Shown here piece after piece: positions 25,722-35,693 of a stretch of DNA of 63,836 nucleotides. A program made the translations under genes and the position numbers. The notes beneath the pieces were generated by a model, which made no database searches, was not told the origin of the DNA, and was given only the letters and a program-made list of their open reading frames with translations. This stretch comes from Bin87 sp034421995 (GTDB taxonomy: Bacteria; Chloroflexota; Dehalococcoidia; Lucifugimonadales; UBA3495): positions 1 to 63,836 of the forward strand of contig DAOUJY010000094.1 of NCBI GenBank assembly GCA_034421995.1, read 5' to 3'. The number at the start of each line of letters is the position of its first letter. Positions within the stretch are counted from its first letter, which is position 1.

Positions 25722-27713
25722 TTATTCCCGGACGCCTTTCACGTATTCCAGGTAGATGAAACTGCCCTGGTTGGGACCCAGGAAGACGTACTCCGCCACC
25801 ACGTCGGGGTCGATTGTGGCGCTGATGGGCATCGTCCAGCCTGGGATGGTGGTGACTTCGTAGAAGAGCTCGTCCGAGACCTTCTGCCAGTCGACAGTGG
25901 CATCAGCTTCGTTCAAAGCTCGCAACGCTTTGTTCTTGTTTTCCTGAATGTCGTCACTGGTGTGGGCCCGGAAGAACCGTTCGGCGCTGAAGTAGAAGTG
26001 GACCCGGGTGTCAATGGGCGCCGCCGGTCCCCGGAAACCGTACACGCAGCAGTCGGTGTCCAGCCCTCGGTAGTGGTTGCGCCAGTTGGAGAACTCAATC
26101 GGCTCCAATTGCGGGTCTAGGCCAATCTCGGCCCAGAACTTGGACATCGCTTCCATCTGGTCGGGCAGTTCCGGCACGCCGCCCAGCGGGAACACCGGAA
26201 CGCGGAAGGAGAACCCGTTGGGATAGCCGGCCTCGGCCAGCAACTCTTTGGCCTTTTCGGGGTCGTAGCCGTAAAGTTCATCCCATCTGCCTTCCCAATC
26301 CGCGTTATAGCCCCCGGGGAAGTCGGGCACCAGCGTGGCAACCCATTGCCGCCCGCCGACGCCCTTGTAAATGGCCTCGTTGATCTCGTCGCGGTTGATG
26401 GCCTTGTTCATCGCCATCCGGACCAGCTTGCCGGTTTCCCCAGGTTCGCTCCAGGGCATCTTCTCGTCCCGCGCCGCCACGATGTCGTAGCTGGCCTTGA
26501 TGTCCGCTACCTCGTCGGCGGGCAGGTCGGTGGGCACGCCTTTCGCGCCCGTGGCGAAGTACATCCCGCCGAACAGCGCGAAGGCAGTGACCGACCGCAC
26601 CGAGCTGTCCACAACCTCCAGGCCGTCGTCGATGGCGTCCTGTATCAAGGCGCGGTTGATGGTGGCGATGTGGGCTTCCCGGGCCTGCATGATGGCCAGG
26701 CGGGTGGCCGATTCGCGCACGTCCTTGATTTCAATCTCGGCGAAATCGGAGTTGACGCGCCAGTGGTCATAGTTGACCCGGCTCCACTCCCAGCCGACGC
26801 CCTCTTCAAAGCTCACATACTCGTAGGGGCCGGTGCGCGCCGATTTCTCCGCCACCGCGTCCCGGCTCTGGATGCAGTAATTCAGCGGCAGGCCGGCTTC
26901 GTTATCTCCGTAGTCGGCTTCGCCGTTGGGACAATTCTGATCCCACTGGGCCTTGCTGCTGTGGGGAATGCCACGATAGCCCGAGTACCAGTAAATGAAG
27001 TCAACGGCGGGGCGACGCTTCATGTGGATGTTGACTTCGTAGTCGTTGACGATTTCAACCTCGCCGCCGGGGTCGCTGCGGAAATAGTCCGAGTACGAAG
27101 CCCGGCAATCCGGGTTGGTGTAATAGGCCATGGAATGCTTCACGTCCCGCGCCGTGAACTCGCCCCAGTCGTCGTGCCAGCGCACGCCTTGGCGCAGCTT
27201 GAAGTTCCAGGTCCTCCCGTCGGGAGTGATGCTCCATTCCGTGGCTAGCATGGGTTCGTAGGATCCGTCAAAGCGGCTGGCGTCCACCATCCACTCCGCC
27301 GACATCCGGTAGTTCAGCACCCCGGAACCGGTGACCTCGCAGTCCAGCATGGACTCAAGGGACGGCGGGTCGGCAACCAGGATGAGGCGATCCGTTACCA
27401 ACGCACCCTGGGGTTCCTGTCCCACCGGAGTAGCCGTAGGGGTTGGCCGGGCCTGTAAGACCGAGGCCCGCTGAGTGGGCGTCGGCGCCAGGGTGGCGCC
27501 CTGCGGCACCGGGGTATTGGTGGCTACCACCTGCGGCGGCGCGTCAGTGGCGGCGGGTTGGGCCGGCGCCGCGGGCGCGGTGGTCGCAGCGGGTTGTGCC
27601 GGCGCCGGCGCTGGCTGTTCCGCCGCGCCCCCGCAGGCGGCGATAACCACTGTGGTGGTCAACGCCGCCAGGAACGCGGCTACTGGCAATTTCAAGAACC
27701 GTCGGTAATCCAT
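25722..27713 (-). CDS. Peptide ABC transporter substrate-binding lipoprotein, unit 2
   Basis: About 663 residues, solute-binding family 5, and first gene of the eight-gene operon. The ATG at 27713 has GGAGGG about 6 bases upstream. The lipobox is VIAAC (Cys27), followed by an Ala/Pro/Gln/Thr-rich linker to about residue 95. The domain contains DGRTWNFKLRQGVRWH and ELYGYDPEKAKELLAEAGYP, shared with SBP1, but overall divergence suggests a different peptide preference. As the promoter-proximal gene it should be the most highly expressed. Confidence 0.93.
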   Translation of the reverse strand: MDYRRFLKLPVAAFLAALTTTVVIAACGGAAEQPAPAPAQPAATTAPAAPAQPAATDAPPQVVATNTPVPQGATLAPTPTQRASVLQARPTPTATPVGQEPQGALVTDRLILVADPPSLESMLDCEVTGSGVLNYRMSAEWMVDASRFDGSYEPMLATEWSITPDGRTWNFKLRQGVRWHDDWGEFTARDVKHSMAYYTNPDCRASYSDYFRSDPGGEVEIVNDYEVNIHMKRRPAVDFIYWYSGYRGIPHSSKAQWDQNCPNGEADYGDNEAGLPLNYCIQSRDAVAEKSARTGPYEYVSFEEGVGWEWSRVNYDHWRVNSDFAEIEIKDVRESATRLAIMQAREAHIATINRALIQDAIDDGLEVVDSSVRSVTAFALFGGMYFATGAKGVPTDLPADEVADIKASYDIVAARDEKMPWSEPGETGKLVRMAMNKAINRDEINEAIYKGVGGRQWVATLVPDFPGGYNADWEGRWDELYGYDPEKAKELLAEAGYPNGFSFRVPVFPLGGVPELPDQMEAMSKFWAEIGLDPQLEPIEFSNWRNHYRGLDTDCCVYGFRGPAAPIDTRVHFYFSAERFFRAHTSDDIQENKNKALRALNEADATVDWQKVSDELFYEVTTIPGWTMPISATIDPDVVAEYVFLGPNQGSFIYLEYVKGVRE

Positions 27714-28016
27714 ATGGGCCCTCCAGGACAAGATTCAGGGCGTCAAGAATGACTGTACGCGGATTTCGCGCAATCCCGACTGTAACGTTAGCGGGGGCAA
27801 TATAGGCAACATCGCTACCATAGTCAAATCTCAGGATTCCGCGCCTGATGTACGAATACCGGAAATTATAAGGATAATTTGACCCTTATTCGTCTTTTAT
27901 TTGCAAAATGTCGTTGCCGAGAGGATTTTTATTGACGATTTAACAATAAATTTACATTAGCCCGGCAAATGTCTAATATTGCACGGGACAATGTATCGGC
28001 CCCTTTGATAAGAGAA
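27714..28016 (-). promoter_or_regulatory. A+T-rich upstream region of the opp operon
   Basis: This 300-base gap has no gene and, at 27835-27960, is far richer in A+T than its surroundings. On the minus strand a perfect TATAAT stands at 27865-27870, about 150 bases before the first start codon. I could not find a good -35 hexamer at the right distance, so the promoter position is tentative. The long leader could hold regulatory structure, but I recognise no riboswitch. Confidence 0.3.
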
Positions 28017-28039
28017 TGGCCGCGCGGTCCGCGCGGCCA
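28017..28039 (-). terminator. Terminator hairpin after the LLM oxidoreductase
   Basis: Perfect 11-base-pair G+C palindrome TGGCCGCGCGG / CCGCGCGGCCA about a single base, 27 bases after the stop codon at 28067. On the minus strand it is followed by TTCTCTTATC, a moderately U-rich tail. Confidence 0.75.
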
Positions 28040-28066
28040 CCAATCGCGCCGTCGGAAACTATGGGT

Positions 28067-28909
28067 TCAGAAAACGGCGCCGGCGATGCGCTCAACCTCA
28101 TCCAATGCCCCGGAACTGGTGGTATCGGGCAGGCGGATGATGACGCGATTGGCCCCCGCTTCCTCAAAGCGGCCAATCAGTTCCCGGTCCGCCGGCTGGC
28201 CGAATACCGTGATGTTGATGGTTGACGGGTCCCGGCCCGACGCCTCGGCCAGCTCGTCGATGGCGGCCCGGCCGGCGGCAATCTGCTCCGGGCTGGAGGC
28301 CGTCGGCATCCAGCCGTCGCCCCAGCGGGCCACCCGCCGGAACACGTTGCGAGCGTTGCCGCCCAGGATCACCGGCGGGCCGCCTTCCTGGGCCGGCTTG
28401 GGGTTGCACTGAACCGGCGGGAAGTCGTAGTAGCGTCCGTGATACTCGGCGGCGTCCTGGGTCCACAGCGCGCGCATCACCTCGATGGCCTCACGGGCCT
28501 GGGTCCAGCGATGGTCGAAATCGCCGCCCATGATCTCCGTCTCCTCCCGCAGCCAGCCCGTGCCGATGCCCAGGATGAACCGTCCCCCGGAGAAACGGTC
28601 CAGGCTCGAGATCGCGCCGGCCAGCACCAGGGGATTGCGCTCCGGTATCAGGGTGATGCCCGTGCCGAGTTTGATGTTCGTGGTCACCGCCGATGCCCGG
28701 GCCAGGCCAATGTAGGGGTCGGCCATGTCGCTCATGTAGTCGGGTATGGAACCGTCGGGCGAGCCGGGATATTTTGACGCCGGGTTCACCGGCATCACCG
28801 GATGCTCCGGCAGCCAGATGGACTCGAACCCCATGGCCTCCGCTTTGGCCGCGATGTCAGCCACGTCAATTGAGTTGGTGGAGATTGACATATTCAAGCC
28901 GATGTCCAT
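28067..28909 (-). CDS. LLM-class F420-dependent oxidoreductase
   Basis: The 280-residue protein has the luciferase-like monooxygenase TIM barrel. It fits the F420-type subgroup by its N-terminus (MDIGLNMSIS), LGTGITLIPERNPLVLA, SGGRFILGIGTGWLREE and PPVILGGNARNVFRRVARWGDGW. Such enzymes move hydride between F420 (or FMN) and varied substrates. No F420 biosynthesis gene is in the window. It is divergent from the GYD gene, with the upstream gap carrying both promoters. The substrate cannot be told from sequence. Confidence 0.9.
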   Translation of the reverse strand: MDIGLNMSISTNSIDVADIAAKAEAMGFESIWLPEHPVMPVNPASKYPGSPDGSIPDYMSDMADPYIGLARASAVTTNIKLGTGITLIPERNPLVLAGAISSLDRFSGGRFILGIGTGWLREETEIMGGDFDHRWTQAREAIEVMRALWTQDAAEYHGRYYDFPPVQCNPKPAQEGGPPVILGGNARNVFRRVARWGDGWMPTASSPEQIAAGRAAIDELAEASGRDPSTINITVFGQPADRELIGRFEEAGANRVIIRLPDTTSSGALDEVERIAGAVF

Positions 28910-29070
28910 ACGAGCCTCCGCCTGGGGTCACAAAGTTACTGCTTCAACCTGTCCGGGATAATAGCACGGCGCTTCCCGACGGTCTATGCGGGACCATCGG
29001 CTCGTAATGTTATACTTGCGATGGCTCCTCCACCGCAATTATCCCGGAGCCGCCATTGAGGATGCTCGCG

Positions 29071-29460
29071 ATGCCACTCTACATAATGCTTGCCAATCTC
29101 ACCGGCGAAGGCCGGCGTATGAGCCGAAACAATCCCGACCTGCTGAGCGACGCTGCTTCCGAAGTGGAGACGCCCTCCAGCAAGGTTCTTACACAGTACG
29201 CGGTGCTGGGTCAGCACGATTTCGTGATTATCACCGAGGCGGCGGACAATGACGCCGCGGCCCGGTTGTCGCTGGAATTGGGGGTCCGGGCCGGGCTGAA
29301 TATCGAAACCCTGCCGGCCATGCCCCTTGGCGTGCTGTCCGACGAAGAACACATCAGCATCCTGCGCGATGCAGCCGTGGCGCTCAACCTGCCCAACGGG
29401 CCGGACGAAGGCGGCAACGGCAACGGCGACGAGTGGCGCCTGCCGGACGAACCCGATTAA
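29071..29460 (+). CDS. GYD domain protein
   Basis: The 129-residue protein starts MPLYIMLANLTGEG, a typical GYD-domain opening, and continues with a ferredoxin-like alpha-beta pattern (YAVLGQHDFVIITEAADND). I chose ATG 29071 because family members begin here and GAGG lies 9 bases upstream; an ATG at 29062 is also in frame. The C-terminus is a Gly/Asn/Asp-rich tail (GPDEGGNGNGDEW). The function of the family is unknown. It is followed 38 bases later by thiD. Confidence 0.8.
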   Translation: MPLYIMLANLTGEGRRMSRNNPDLLSDAASEVETPSSKVLTQYAVLGQHDFVIITEAADNDAAARLSLELGVRAGLNIETLPAMPLGVLSDEEHISILRDAAVALNLPNGPDEGGNGNGDEWRLPDEPD

Positions 29461-29498
29461 ATTAACAGGGATCGTCTCGCCCAATCAAGGGAAATGCC

Positions 29499-30296
<798 letters not shown>

Positions 30297-30311
30297 TAGA
30301 GGTATTCCCAC

Positions 30312-33300
30312 ATGGCAGGTTTCGACGTGGTTTCCAGCCGGGTTAGCTTTCCTGACCTGGACGCTGAAATTCTGGATTACTGGAAAGAGCGCGACGTATT
30401 CCGGCGCTCGATGGACGACCGGCCGGACGCTCCGCTCTTCATGATGTACGAAGGGCCGCCCACCGCCAACGGCAGCCCGGGCATTCACCATGTGCTGGCG
30501 CGGGTATTCAAAGACGTGATCTCCCGTTACCGCACCATGAAGGGCTGTCGGGTCATCCGCAAGGGCGGCTGGGACACCCATGGCCTGCCGGTGGAAATGG
30601 CCGTCGAGCAGGAGTTGGGCCTCTCCTCCAAGCGCGATATTGAGGAGTACGGCATCGCCGAATTCAACCAGCGTTGCCGGGAAAGCGTCTTCCGGTACGT
30701 GAAAGACTGGGAGGTGATGACCGACCGCATCGGCTACTGGGTCGATATGGACGATCCCTACGTCACGCTGGAGACCGATTACATCGAGACCGGCTGGTGG
30801 ATACTGAAGCAATTGTGGGATCGTGGCTTGCTGTACGAGGACCGGCGGGGAACGCCCCATTGCCCGCGTTGCGTCTCCAGCCTGTCATCCCATGAGGTCG
30901 CCTTGGGCTACCGCGAAAACACTCCCGACCCCAGCGTGTTTATCAAGTTCGAGGCCCCTGACTTGTCCGAAGACGCCCCCACCTTCTTCCTGGCGTGGAC
31001 CACAACGCCGTGGACATTGCCCGGCAATACGGCATTGGCCGTGGACGCTGACGCCGAGTATTCGATGATTGAAACCGACGAGTGCCGGCTGATACTCGCC
31101 ACCGCCCTCCTCAACGTGATCCAGGACGAGTATTCGGTGGTCAAGACACTGCGGGGTAGCGACCTGGTTGACCTGCCTTACCGCCCGCTGTACGACGCCG
31201 CCGAGTACGGCGTACCTATCCGGCAGTTCGTCCGTAACGCTGACGGGCAAACCACGTTGGAAGAAGCGAATGCCTACGCTCCCCGCGTGGTGGCCGCCGA
31301 TTTCGTCAGCATGGACGACGGAACCGGCATCGTCCACATCGCGCCGGCCTTCGGCGACGAAGACCTCGCCCTGGGCCGCGAGCAAGGCCTGGCCTTCGTC
31401 CAGCAGGTTGATTTGCAGGGTGTCATCACTGGCGACTATCCCTTCGCCGGCAAGTTCGTCAAAGACGCTGACCCGGAAATTGCCGCCGACCTGGACGCGC
31501 GGGGACTGCTCTACCATCAGGGCGTGTACCGCCACACCTATCCCTTCTGCTGGCGGTGCGACACCCCGTTGCTCTACTACGCCAAGACCTCGTGGTACAT
31601 CCGCACCACTGCGGTCAAGGACCGCTTGGTGGACATCAACAGCAAAATTCACTGGTATCCCGGCCACATTCGCGAGGGCCGCTTTGGGGAATGGCTCCGC
31701 AACAACGTGGACTGGGCCATCTCCCGGGAACGATATTGGGGCACGCCAATTCCAATCTGGCGCTGTGATGACTGCGGGGCAATGGATTGCGTGGGCAGCA
31801 TCGCCGAGCTGGCGGAACGCTCCGCCCAGGACCTGAACGGCCTGGATTTGCACCGCCCCGACGTTGACGATGTGACCTGGCCCTGCCTGACGGAAAACTG
31901 CGGCGGCGTTATGCGCCGCATCCCGGAGGTGATGGACTGCTGGTTTGACTCCGGGATGATGCCTTTCGCCCAGTGGCACTATCCTTTCGAGAATCAGGAC
32001 ATCGCCACCGACGGACGATTGCCGGCCGACTACATCTGCGAAGCCGTTGACCAGACTCGCGGCTGGTTCTACAGCCTGCACGCCCTGTCCACCCTGTTGC
32101 AGGATGACATGGCCTACCGCAACGTCATCTGCCTGGGCCTCATCCTGGACGGACGCGGCCGCAAGATGAGCAAGCGCCTGGGCAACATCGTGGAACCGGA
32201 CACCATTCTGGACTCACACGGGGCCGACGCCCTGCGTTGGTATCTCTTCACCGCGTCCCATCCCGGCGAGCCGCGCCGCTTCTCCGACCGTCTCGTCCAG
32301 CAAACCCTGCGCCAGGTGCTCCTGACGCTGTGGAACGTCTATTCCTTCTTCACCAACTACGCCAACATCGACGAGTTCGAGCCGGGGCAGATCCCCGACG
32401 AGTGGCGGCCCGAGGCCGAACTGGACCGCTGGGTGTTGGCCGAACTGAACCAGCTGGTGCAGGTGGTTGACGATCACCTGGACAACTACAACCCTACCGA
32501 CGCCGGGCGTCGCATCGCCGAGTTCATCGACGTCCTCTCCAACTGGTACGTCCGCCGCTCCCGCCGCCGTTTCTGGAGGTCGGAGCACGACGCCGACAAG
32601 ATCGGCGCCTACGCCACCCTGTACCGCTGCCTGACCACCCTGGCCCGATTGATGGCGCCGCTGGCCCCCTTCGTATCCGAGCAGATGTACCGCAACCTGG
32701 AACTGAGCTACCACCCGGACGGCCCGGACAGCGTGCATCTGGCCGACTACCCGGTGGCCGATGCCTCGTTGATTGACCGGGACATCATGGACGCCACCCG
32801 CCTGGCCATCCGCATTTCCAGCATGGGCCGGGCGGCACGGAGCAAGGCCGGACTCAAGGTGAGGCAGCCGTTGGCCGAGGTGGTGGTGAAAACGCGCACG
32901 CCGGCGGAACAGCATTACCTTTCGGAGGTGCGTCCGCAGGTTCTTGAAGAGTTGAACATTAAAGAGTTGCGTGCTTCGGATGCCGACTCCAACCTCTACA
33001 CCGACGCGCAAGCCGCCGCCGGCGACGACGGAGACACCGTGGTGTCCGTAAGCGGCTACTCCGCCGCGCTGGAAGCCGGCTACATGGTGGCCGTGGACGC
33101 CCGGCTCACGCCGGAACTGGCTGATGAGGGAATGGCTCGGGAACTGGCTCACCGCATCCAGAACCTGCGCAAGGGCGCCGGGTTCGAGATTACCGACCGC
33201 ATCGTCACCTACTACGATGGCCCCGATGATGTGGCTCGCGTGATGACCGTTCACGGCGATTACATCAAGGAAGAAACCCTCAGCAACGATTTGCTTGCGT

Positions 33301-33389
33301 CGGTCCCCGAGGACGCCGCCAAGTCTGAAACCGCCAAGGTGGAAGGTATGGAGGTAACTCTGGGGGTGAGCTTGGCGCTGCCGGGATAA
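30312..33389 (+). CDS. ileS: Isoleucyl-tRNA synthetase
   Basis: The 1025-residue class-I synthetase charges tRNA-Ile. The HIGH-type motif is GSPGIHH (residues 54-60), and the second motif is KMSKR (618-622) in place of KMSKS, as is usual in the eukaryote/archaea-like (type 2) IleRS that tends to resist mupirocin. Editing-domain residues include TTTPWTLPGNTALAV and GTGIVHIAPAFGDED. The zinc-site Cys residues CRCDTP-like (CWRCDTPLLYY) and CDDCGAMDC are present. GAGG precedes the ATG, and the stop is only 6 bases before mutM. Confidence 0.97.
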   Translation: MAGFDVVSSRVSFPDLDAEILDYWKERDVFRRSMDDRPDAPLFMMYEGPPTANGSPGIHHVLARVFKDVISRYRTMKGCRVIRKGGWDTHGLPVEMAVEQELGLSSKRDIEEYGIAEFNQRCRESVFRYVKDWEVMTDRIGYWVDMDDPYVTLETDYIETGWWILKQLWDRGLLYEDRRGTPHCPRCVSSLSSHEVALGYRENTPDPSVFIKFEAPDLSEDAPTFFLAWTTTPWTLPGNTALAVDADAEYSMIETDECRLILATALLNVIQDEYSVVKTLRGSDLVDLPYRPLYDAAEYGVPIRQFVRNADGQTTLEEANAYAPRVVAADFVSMDDGTGIVHIAPAFGDEDLALGREQGLAFVQQVDLQGVITGDYPFAGKFVKDADPEIAADLDARGLLYHQGVYRHTYPFCWRCDTPLLYYAKTSWYIRTTAVKDRLVDINSKIHWYPGHIREGRFGEWLRNNVDWAISRERYWGTPIPIWRCDDCGAMDCVGSIAELAERSAQDLNGLDLHRPDVDDVTWPCLTENCGGVMRRIPEVMDCWFDSGMMPFAQWHYPFENQDIATDGRLPADYICEAVDQTRGWFYSLHALSTLLQDDMAYRNVICLGLILDGRGRKMSKRLGNIVEPDTILDSHGADALRWYLFTASHPGEPRRFSDRLVQQTLRQVLLTLWNVYSFFTNYANIDEFEPGQIPDEWRPEAELDRWVLAELNQLVQVVDDHLDNYNPTDAGRRIAEFIDVLSNWYVRRSRRRFWRSEHDADKIGAYATLYRCLTTLARLMAPLAPFVSEQMYRNLELSYHPDGPDSVHLADYPVADASLIDRDIMDATRLAIRISSMGRAARSKAGLKVRQPLAEVVVKTRTPAEQHYLSEVRPQVLEELNIKELRASDADSNLYTDAQAAAGDDGDTVVSVSGYSAALEAGYMVAVDARLTPELADEGMARELAHRIQNLRKGAGFEITDRIVTYYDGPDDVARVMTVHGDYIKEETLSNDLLASVPEDAAKSETAKVEGMEVTLGVSLALPG

Positions 33390-33395
33390 GCGCTC

Positions 33396-34214
33396 ATGCC
33401 CGAACTGCCGGAAGTCGAGAACACCCGCCAGTACCTCCTCCGCTCGGGACTGGCGGGTCGTCGTTTGGGCGCGCCCGAAATCACCTGGGCAAAAACCGTC
33501 CGGGAACCATCCGTAGGCGAGTTCATTGAAGGAGTCGCCGGTCGTACCGTGACCGATGTGCAGCGCCGGGGCAAGTACCTCATCGCCCCGCTGGACGACG
33601 GGCAATACCTTGTGCTGCACCTGGGCATGACCGGGAGCCTCCGCATCCACGGCCCTGATATTGAGCCGCCCCGTATGCTGCGTCATGCCTTTCCCCTGGA
33701 CGATGGCCGCGAAATGCGGTTCATCGACTCGCGCAAGTTCGGCCACCTGTGGCTGCTGGCCGACCCTGCCGGCGCTATGTCCCAAATGGGGCCGGAGCCT
33801 TTGGAACCTTCGTTCACCGTATCCGTTTTGGCGTCAGCGTTGGCCGGTCGCAAGGCCCCGGCAAAAGCCCTGCTGCTGGAACAGTCGGTTATCGCCGGCC
33901 TGGGCAACCTCTACGCCGATGAGGCCCTGTACCTGTCAGGAATACACCCGGAGCGGTCGGCCAACACCCTTACCGATGACGAACTGTCGGGTCTGCACCG
34001 GGCCATCGTTACCGCTCTGACCCGCTCGGTCGCCGCTTACGCCGCCGCTCGCGATGCCGAGTGGCCCGACCCGCCGACGACTTTGTCGCCGTGGACCATA
34101 CCCAGGGCCGCCGGAGAAGAGTGTCCGCAATGCGGAATGACCGTGGCAATGATACGGGTACGCGGCAGAAGTTCGTGGCATTGCCCGGCGTGTCAGCCGA
34201 GGGAAGTCATGTAG
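33396..34214 (+). CDS. mutM: Formamidopyrimidine-DNA glycosylase
   Basis: The 272-residue base-excision enzyme removes 8-oxoguanine and formamidopyrimidines. The N-terminus is MPELPEVENTR, giving the catalytic Pro2 and Glu3, and RRGKYLIAPL holds the conserved Lys. The H2TH segment reads SVIAGLGNLYADEAL. The C-terminal zinc finger is CPQCGMT...GRSSWHCPACQ. It is 6 bases downstream of ileS and overlaps the 3' end of the convergent MFS gene by 8 bases. Confidence 0.97.
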   Translation: MPELPEVENTRQYLLRSGLAGRRLGAPEITWAKTVREPSVGEFIEGVAGRTVTDVQRRGKYLIAPLDDGQYLVLHLGMTGSLRIHGPDIEPPRMLRHAFPLDDGREMRFIDSRKFGHLWLLADPAGAMSQMGPEPLEPSFTVSVLASALAGRKAPAKALLLEQSVIAGLGNLYADEALYLSGIHPERSANTLTDDELSGLHRAIVTALTRSVAAYAAARDAEWPDPPTTLSPWTIPRAAGEECPQCGMTVAMIRVRGRSSWHCPACQPREVM

Positions 34215-35475
34215 CCCCTTGGTTATCCGCTCTGACACGATCTTTGACCGATGACACCGGCAGCGCCAGGAAGACCACAGCCGCCAACGCGAACAACACG
34301 GCAACATAGTACACGGTAGCCGGAAAACCCAGCGTTTCGTACAGAGCGCCGGCCACCACCGACGAAACTGCCGCCATCAGAAAACCGGCAAACGCCACCA
34401 CACCCAGCCCGGTGGAAGCCACCTCCCGGCCCACGTAGTCCATCAGGCTGGCTACCAGGATGGGTTGGTCGGGGTACAGGAACAGCCCCAGCAGCGCGAT
34501 GGTTACCGTGAGCATGATCCCGGCGTCGAAAATCACCAGGGCCAACGCCATCACGCACGACCAGATCAACCCCGGCACCAGGACCTGCTTCCGTCCCAGG
34601 CGGTCGGACAGGTATCCTGCTCCGGTTTTAGCGACCAGCCCCACCGCGATCAGCAGCCCGATGTGAAAGCCCCGGTTCCATTCGCTCAGGCCCAGGTCGT
34701 TATTCAGGTATAAGGGCAAAATGGTAACCAGGGCCACCAGCGCCATTTGTCTCAACCCGCGCACCGCCATGAACCCCCATAGCGCCGGACTCTTGACCAG
34801 TTGCTTCGTCACCTCGATCCGGGTGGCCATGTCCACGCCGGTCGTTTCTTCTTCCGTGACCCGGCCAATGTTTCGGAATGCCCAAATCGCCATCACGCCC
34901 AGGAACAGCGGCACGGCAGCGTAGATGCTCAGCATCTCGCGCCAGGTGAGGAACAGCAGCAACGCCCCGGTCGCCACCGGCCCCGCCACGTCTCCGATGC
35001 TGCCGCCCACGCCGTGGATCGACAGCGCCATCCCGCGACGCTGCTCGAAGTGGTAGGAAAGCGACGACGACGCGGGCAGGTGCCAGATGGAATGAGACGC
35101 CGCGACCACCGCGATACCGAACATCAGCAGCACGTAGAAGGGAGAGACCCCGATCACCAACGACCCCAGCGCGCAAGCGCCCAGCATTGCCGCCAACAGC
35201 AGTCCCCAGTATCGCCGTATGATGTCCACCGCCACGCCGCCGGGCAGGGCGACGATGCCGGCCGCCACCTCTCGCGCCGACAATAACCCGCCCACTCCCA
35301 CCGCCGACAGGCCGAAAGCAGCCTGTATCTCCGGCAGCACTACGATAAAGCTCTGCACTACCCAGTGAAACACCACGTGACCGACTGCCAAGCCGGGCAT
35401 GATGGTGCGTCCACCCAGGGGGAGGTGGGAGCGGTCAACAGGCGTTGCGGTTTCAGTTTGCTGCAACGGAATCAC
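34207..35475 (-). CDS. MFS transporter
   Basis: The 422-residue protein has about 12 hydrophobic segments and the MFS cytoplasmic motif GYLSDRLGRKQVLVPG in the mid-loop. The first half has GVGGLLSAREVAAGIVALPGG. It resembles the proton-linked secondary transporters of small organic molecules (nitrate/formate/drug-type subfamilies). Its 3' end overlaps mutM, and it is divergent from the fusion gene at 35694. That shared 218-base upstream region suggests a possible functional link to the fusion protein, which is inference. Substrate unknown. Confidence 0.88.
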   Translation of the reverse strand: MIPLQQTETATPVDRSHLPLGGRTIMPGLAVGHVVFHWVVQSFIVVLPEIQAAFGLSAVGVGGLLSAREVAAGIVALPGGVAVDIIRRYWGLLLAAMLGACALGSLVIGVSPFYVLLMFGIAVVAASHSIWHLPASSSLSYHFEQRRGMALSIHGVGGSIGDVAGPVATGALLLFLTWREMLSIYAAVPLFLGVMAIWAFRNIGRVTEEETTGVDMATRIEVTKQLVKSPALWGFMAVRGLRQMALVALVTILPLYLNNDLGLSEWNRGFHIGLLIAVGLVAKTGAGYLSDRLGRKQVLVPGLIWSCVMALALVIFDAGIMLTVTIALLGLFLYPDQPILVASLMDYVGREVASTGLGVVAFAGFLMAAVSSVVAGALYETLGFPATVYYVAVLFALAAVVFLALPVSSVKDRVRADNQGAT

Positions 35476-35693
35476 CCAGGGCGCAGAGGGTCTGCCAACT
35501 TTGATTGGCTGGGATTGTAAAGGTGGAGCTCAAAGTGGCGCAAACGCCCGGATTGGCCGGGCAGCGTTGACTGAGCGCAGGCCGGCCCGTACACTATCCC
35601 CAGCCAAGCGGTCGTCTCCGCCGGTTATATCGAGCCGGCCCGCCGTGCAGATGGCATAGAAGTTATAACGATTTTCGTTGGAGGCTTTCTATT

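Noticed and set aside
32214..33785. A 523-codon open frame on the minus strand
   Set aside because: It is antisense to ileS and mutM, both certain.
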